24,353 nucleotides of DNA. It comes from DATEZO01 sp035255485 (GTDB lineage Bacteria > Pseudomonadota > Gammaproteobacteria > Burkholderiales > Burkholderiaceae_D). Under the pieces are notes generated by a model, which was not told where the DNA came from, searched no databases, and saw nothing but the letters and a program-made list of their open reading frames with translations. The first letter of the stretch is position 1. Each line of letters begins with the position of its first letter. The DNA is taken from contig DATEZO010000087.1 of NCBI GenBank assembly GCA_035255485.1, forward strand, positions 1 to 24,353. The letters are read 5' to 3'. The translations under genes were made by a program, and so were the position numbers. This document shows positions 23,316 through 24,353 of the stretch, in pieces.

Positions 23316-24275
23316 TCAACCGAGAAAAGTGTCCAGCGTCTTGGTGTCGGTCACACGCATGGTCTGATATGCAAGGTGCATCAGGATGTTGGACGCATTT
23401 TCCGTCGCGACATCCAGGCCGAGCCCCGAGCCTTCCGGCCATGCGGCATCAAGCCGTAGATAACGTTCGCCGAGGGATTTCTGCATCATTGCCTTCACAT
23501 GCTGCTGCTGTACCGAGACAAGGGTAAGCACAAAGCGGCCTTCAGAAAGCCAGGCAATGGCGCTGACATCTTCTGACACTTCTTCGCGCGGCACATAGCC
23601 CACGGTCGCGGTGCCAATCGACAGCATTCTTATACTATCGGGGTTAATGCCGAGATAGTGCTCGGCTTCATGCAGCCCGACTTGGTCGGGCGCAGTCGCA
23701 AAGACACCTCCATCGGCAAACAATTCGTTACCGATGCGCACTGACGGGAAGTACCCGGGTGCGGCACAGGAGGCCATCGCCACCTCGACCACTGGAATGG
23801 CGGCATCCCCCAGCGAGGCATTGCCATGTGGCGTCTTGAACACCTTGGTGCGACCGTTACTGACATTTACGGCGGGAATCACGACATGATGCATGGCCTG
23901 GCCCAGAAGCTGTTCGTCGAAATATTTTTGCAATACCGTACGTAGTGCATTGCCGCTGTATTTGGGGCCAAGCGCAGAACGGGCCATGTCCAGCACGCGG
24001 CCAATCCTGCCGGATGGGTGGGCGCTGAATGGAAAGATATCCTGCGCGTGTTCCAGGAATAAATTTTTTAGCCTCGCCATCGGCACTTCAAAGGCAAGCG
24101 CAAGTGCCAGAATACTGCCGATTGAAGTGCCCGCAATCAGGTCGAAACGCCGCCCTAATGGTTCACCCACGCGTGCTTCCAGCTCTTCCAGAATGCATAT
24201 GCTATACAGGCCGAGATAACCGCCACCGGACAGGGACAAGATACGAAACGGTTTCGGTTTGCTGGCAGATGGCAT
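23316..24275 (-). CDS. Patatin-like phospholipase family protein
   Basis: 319 residues, one patatin domain and no signal peptide or membrane helix. The oxyanion motif is GGGYLG (17-22), the nucleophile S51 is in GTSIGS (49-54), and the catalytic aspartate D188 is in DGG (188-190). The shape (short N-terminus, GGGYLGLYSICILEELE, SGNALRTVLQKYF) resembles cytosolic lipases including CapV effectors of CBASS, but no nucleotide cyclase follows on its downstream side, so defence is not supported. It probably hydrolyses phospholipid acyl chains. The ATG at 24275 has only a weak GTGGG upstream. Confidence 0.9.
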   Translation of the reverse strand: MPSASKPKPFRILSLSGGGYLGLYSICILEELEARVGEPLGRRFDLIAGTSIGSILALALAFEVPMARLKNLFLEHAQDIFPFSAHPSGRIGRVLDMARSALGPKYSGNALRTVLQKYFDEQLLGQAMHHVVIPAVNVSNGRTKVFKTPHGNASLGDAAIPVVEVAMASCAAPGYFPSVRIGNELFADGGVFATAPDQVGLHEAEHYLGINPDSIRMLSIGTATVGYVPREEVSEDVSAIAWLSEGRFVLTLVSVQQQHVKAMMQKSLGERYLRLDAAWPEGSGLGLDVATENASNILMHLAYQTMRVTDTKTLDTFLG

Positions 24276-24309
24276 GCAAAGCCCACTGGTTTGGCCACAC
24301 TATTCATCC

Positions 24310-24339
24310 GGCACGATGCAGTCTTGATGTCATCGTGCC
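24310..24339. repeat. 9-bp inverted repeat upstream of the patatin gene
   Basis: GGCACGATG (24310-24318) and CATCGTGCC (24331-24339) are exact inverted arms with a 12-nt loop, 35 nt upstream of the patatin start. No U-run follows on either strand within the window. It could be an operator for the patatin gene or an imperfect terminator of a gene beyond the right edge. Confidence 0.5.
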
Positions 24340-24353
24340 CTGTTCTCACCCTC

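Noticed and set aside
23316..24275. CBASS defence system
   Set aside because: Only a patatin is present; no cyclase, ubiquitin-like or accessory gene is visible in the window.
24155..24349. 64-codon minus-strand frame overlapping the patatin start
   Set aside because: It overlaps the patatin N-terminus in another frame, has no domain, and the patatin motifs begin only 17 residues after its own ATG.

Overview
The window looks like part of a betaproteobacterial chromosome, probably Burkholderiales and close to Oxalobacteraceae. This is inferred from gene content and order: feoAB, a modA/di-Mop/modBC operon, a beta-CASP nuclease next to an AMP-phosphorylase-type enzyme, a YjfB-type motility protein, and prkA/DUF444/spoVR. 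No rRNA or other decisive marker is present. I found no tRNA, CRISPR array, insertion sequence, integrase or phage gene. It reads as a stable chromosomal region with one clearly decaying gene.

Region 1 (1-2978): feoB (cut by the window edge) and feoA run leftward behind a Fur-box-like site. A CBS-domain ClC chloride transporter runs divergently, with a second Fur-like site over its start. Region 2 (3045-6427): DUF924, modA, a two-Mop-domain molybdate-binding protein, modB and modC run leftward. The four mod genes are tightly packed and overlapping, and form a molybdate uptake operon. Region 3 (6444-9776): a leftward operon of a beta-CASP metallo-beta-lactamase RNase, an AMP/thymidine phosphorylase and the wreck of a ribose-phosphate pyrophosphokinase. 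The last keeps its N- and C-termini but has lost its middle and its reading frame.

Region 4 (10027-10714): a 65-residue YjfB-family gene with a near-perfect FliA (sigma-28) promoter, a strong ribosome binding site and its own terminator, then a 440-bp control region shared with prkA. Region 5 (10715-15446): prkA, a DUF444/YeaH von Willebrand-type protein and spoVR/ycgB, the conserved stress-kinase module, closed by a terminator. Region 6 (15487-17630): a leftward RsuA-type pseudouridine synthase and a hybrid histidine kinase whose N-terminal receiver domain lacks the usual acidic pair and lysine.

Region 7 (17661-22979): a leftward trehalose operon of a membrane-tethered trehalose-6-phosphate synthase with a periplasmic domain, trehalose-6-phosphatase, and a GH15 glucoamylase/trehalase-like hydrolase, followed by a terminator-like hairpin. 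Region 8 (23316-24353): a patatin-like phospholipase with a 9-bp inverted repeat upstream.

The strongest candidates for a second look are the sensor-domain-fused OtsA in an operon with a trehalose/glucan hydrolase, the degenerate receiver on the hybrid kinase, the sigma-28-driven yjfB, and the prs pseudogene. I found no convincing evidence of an entirely new multi-gene system.
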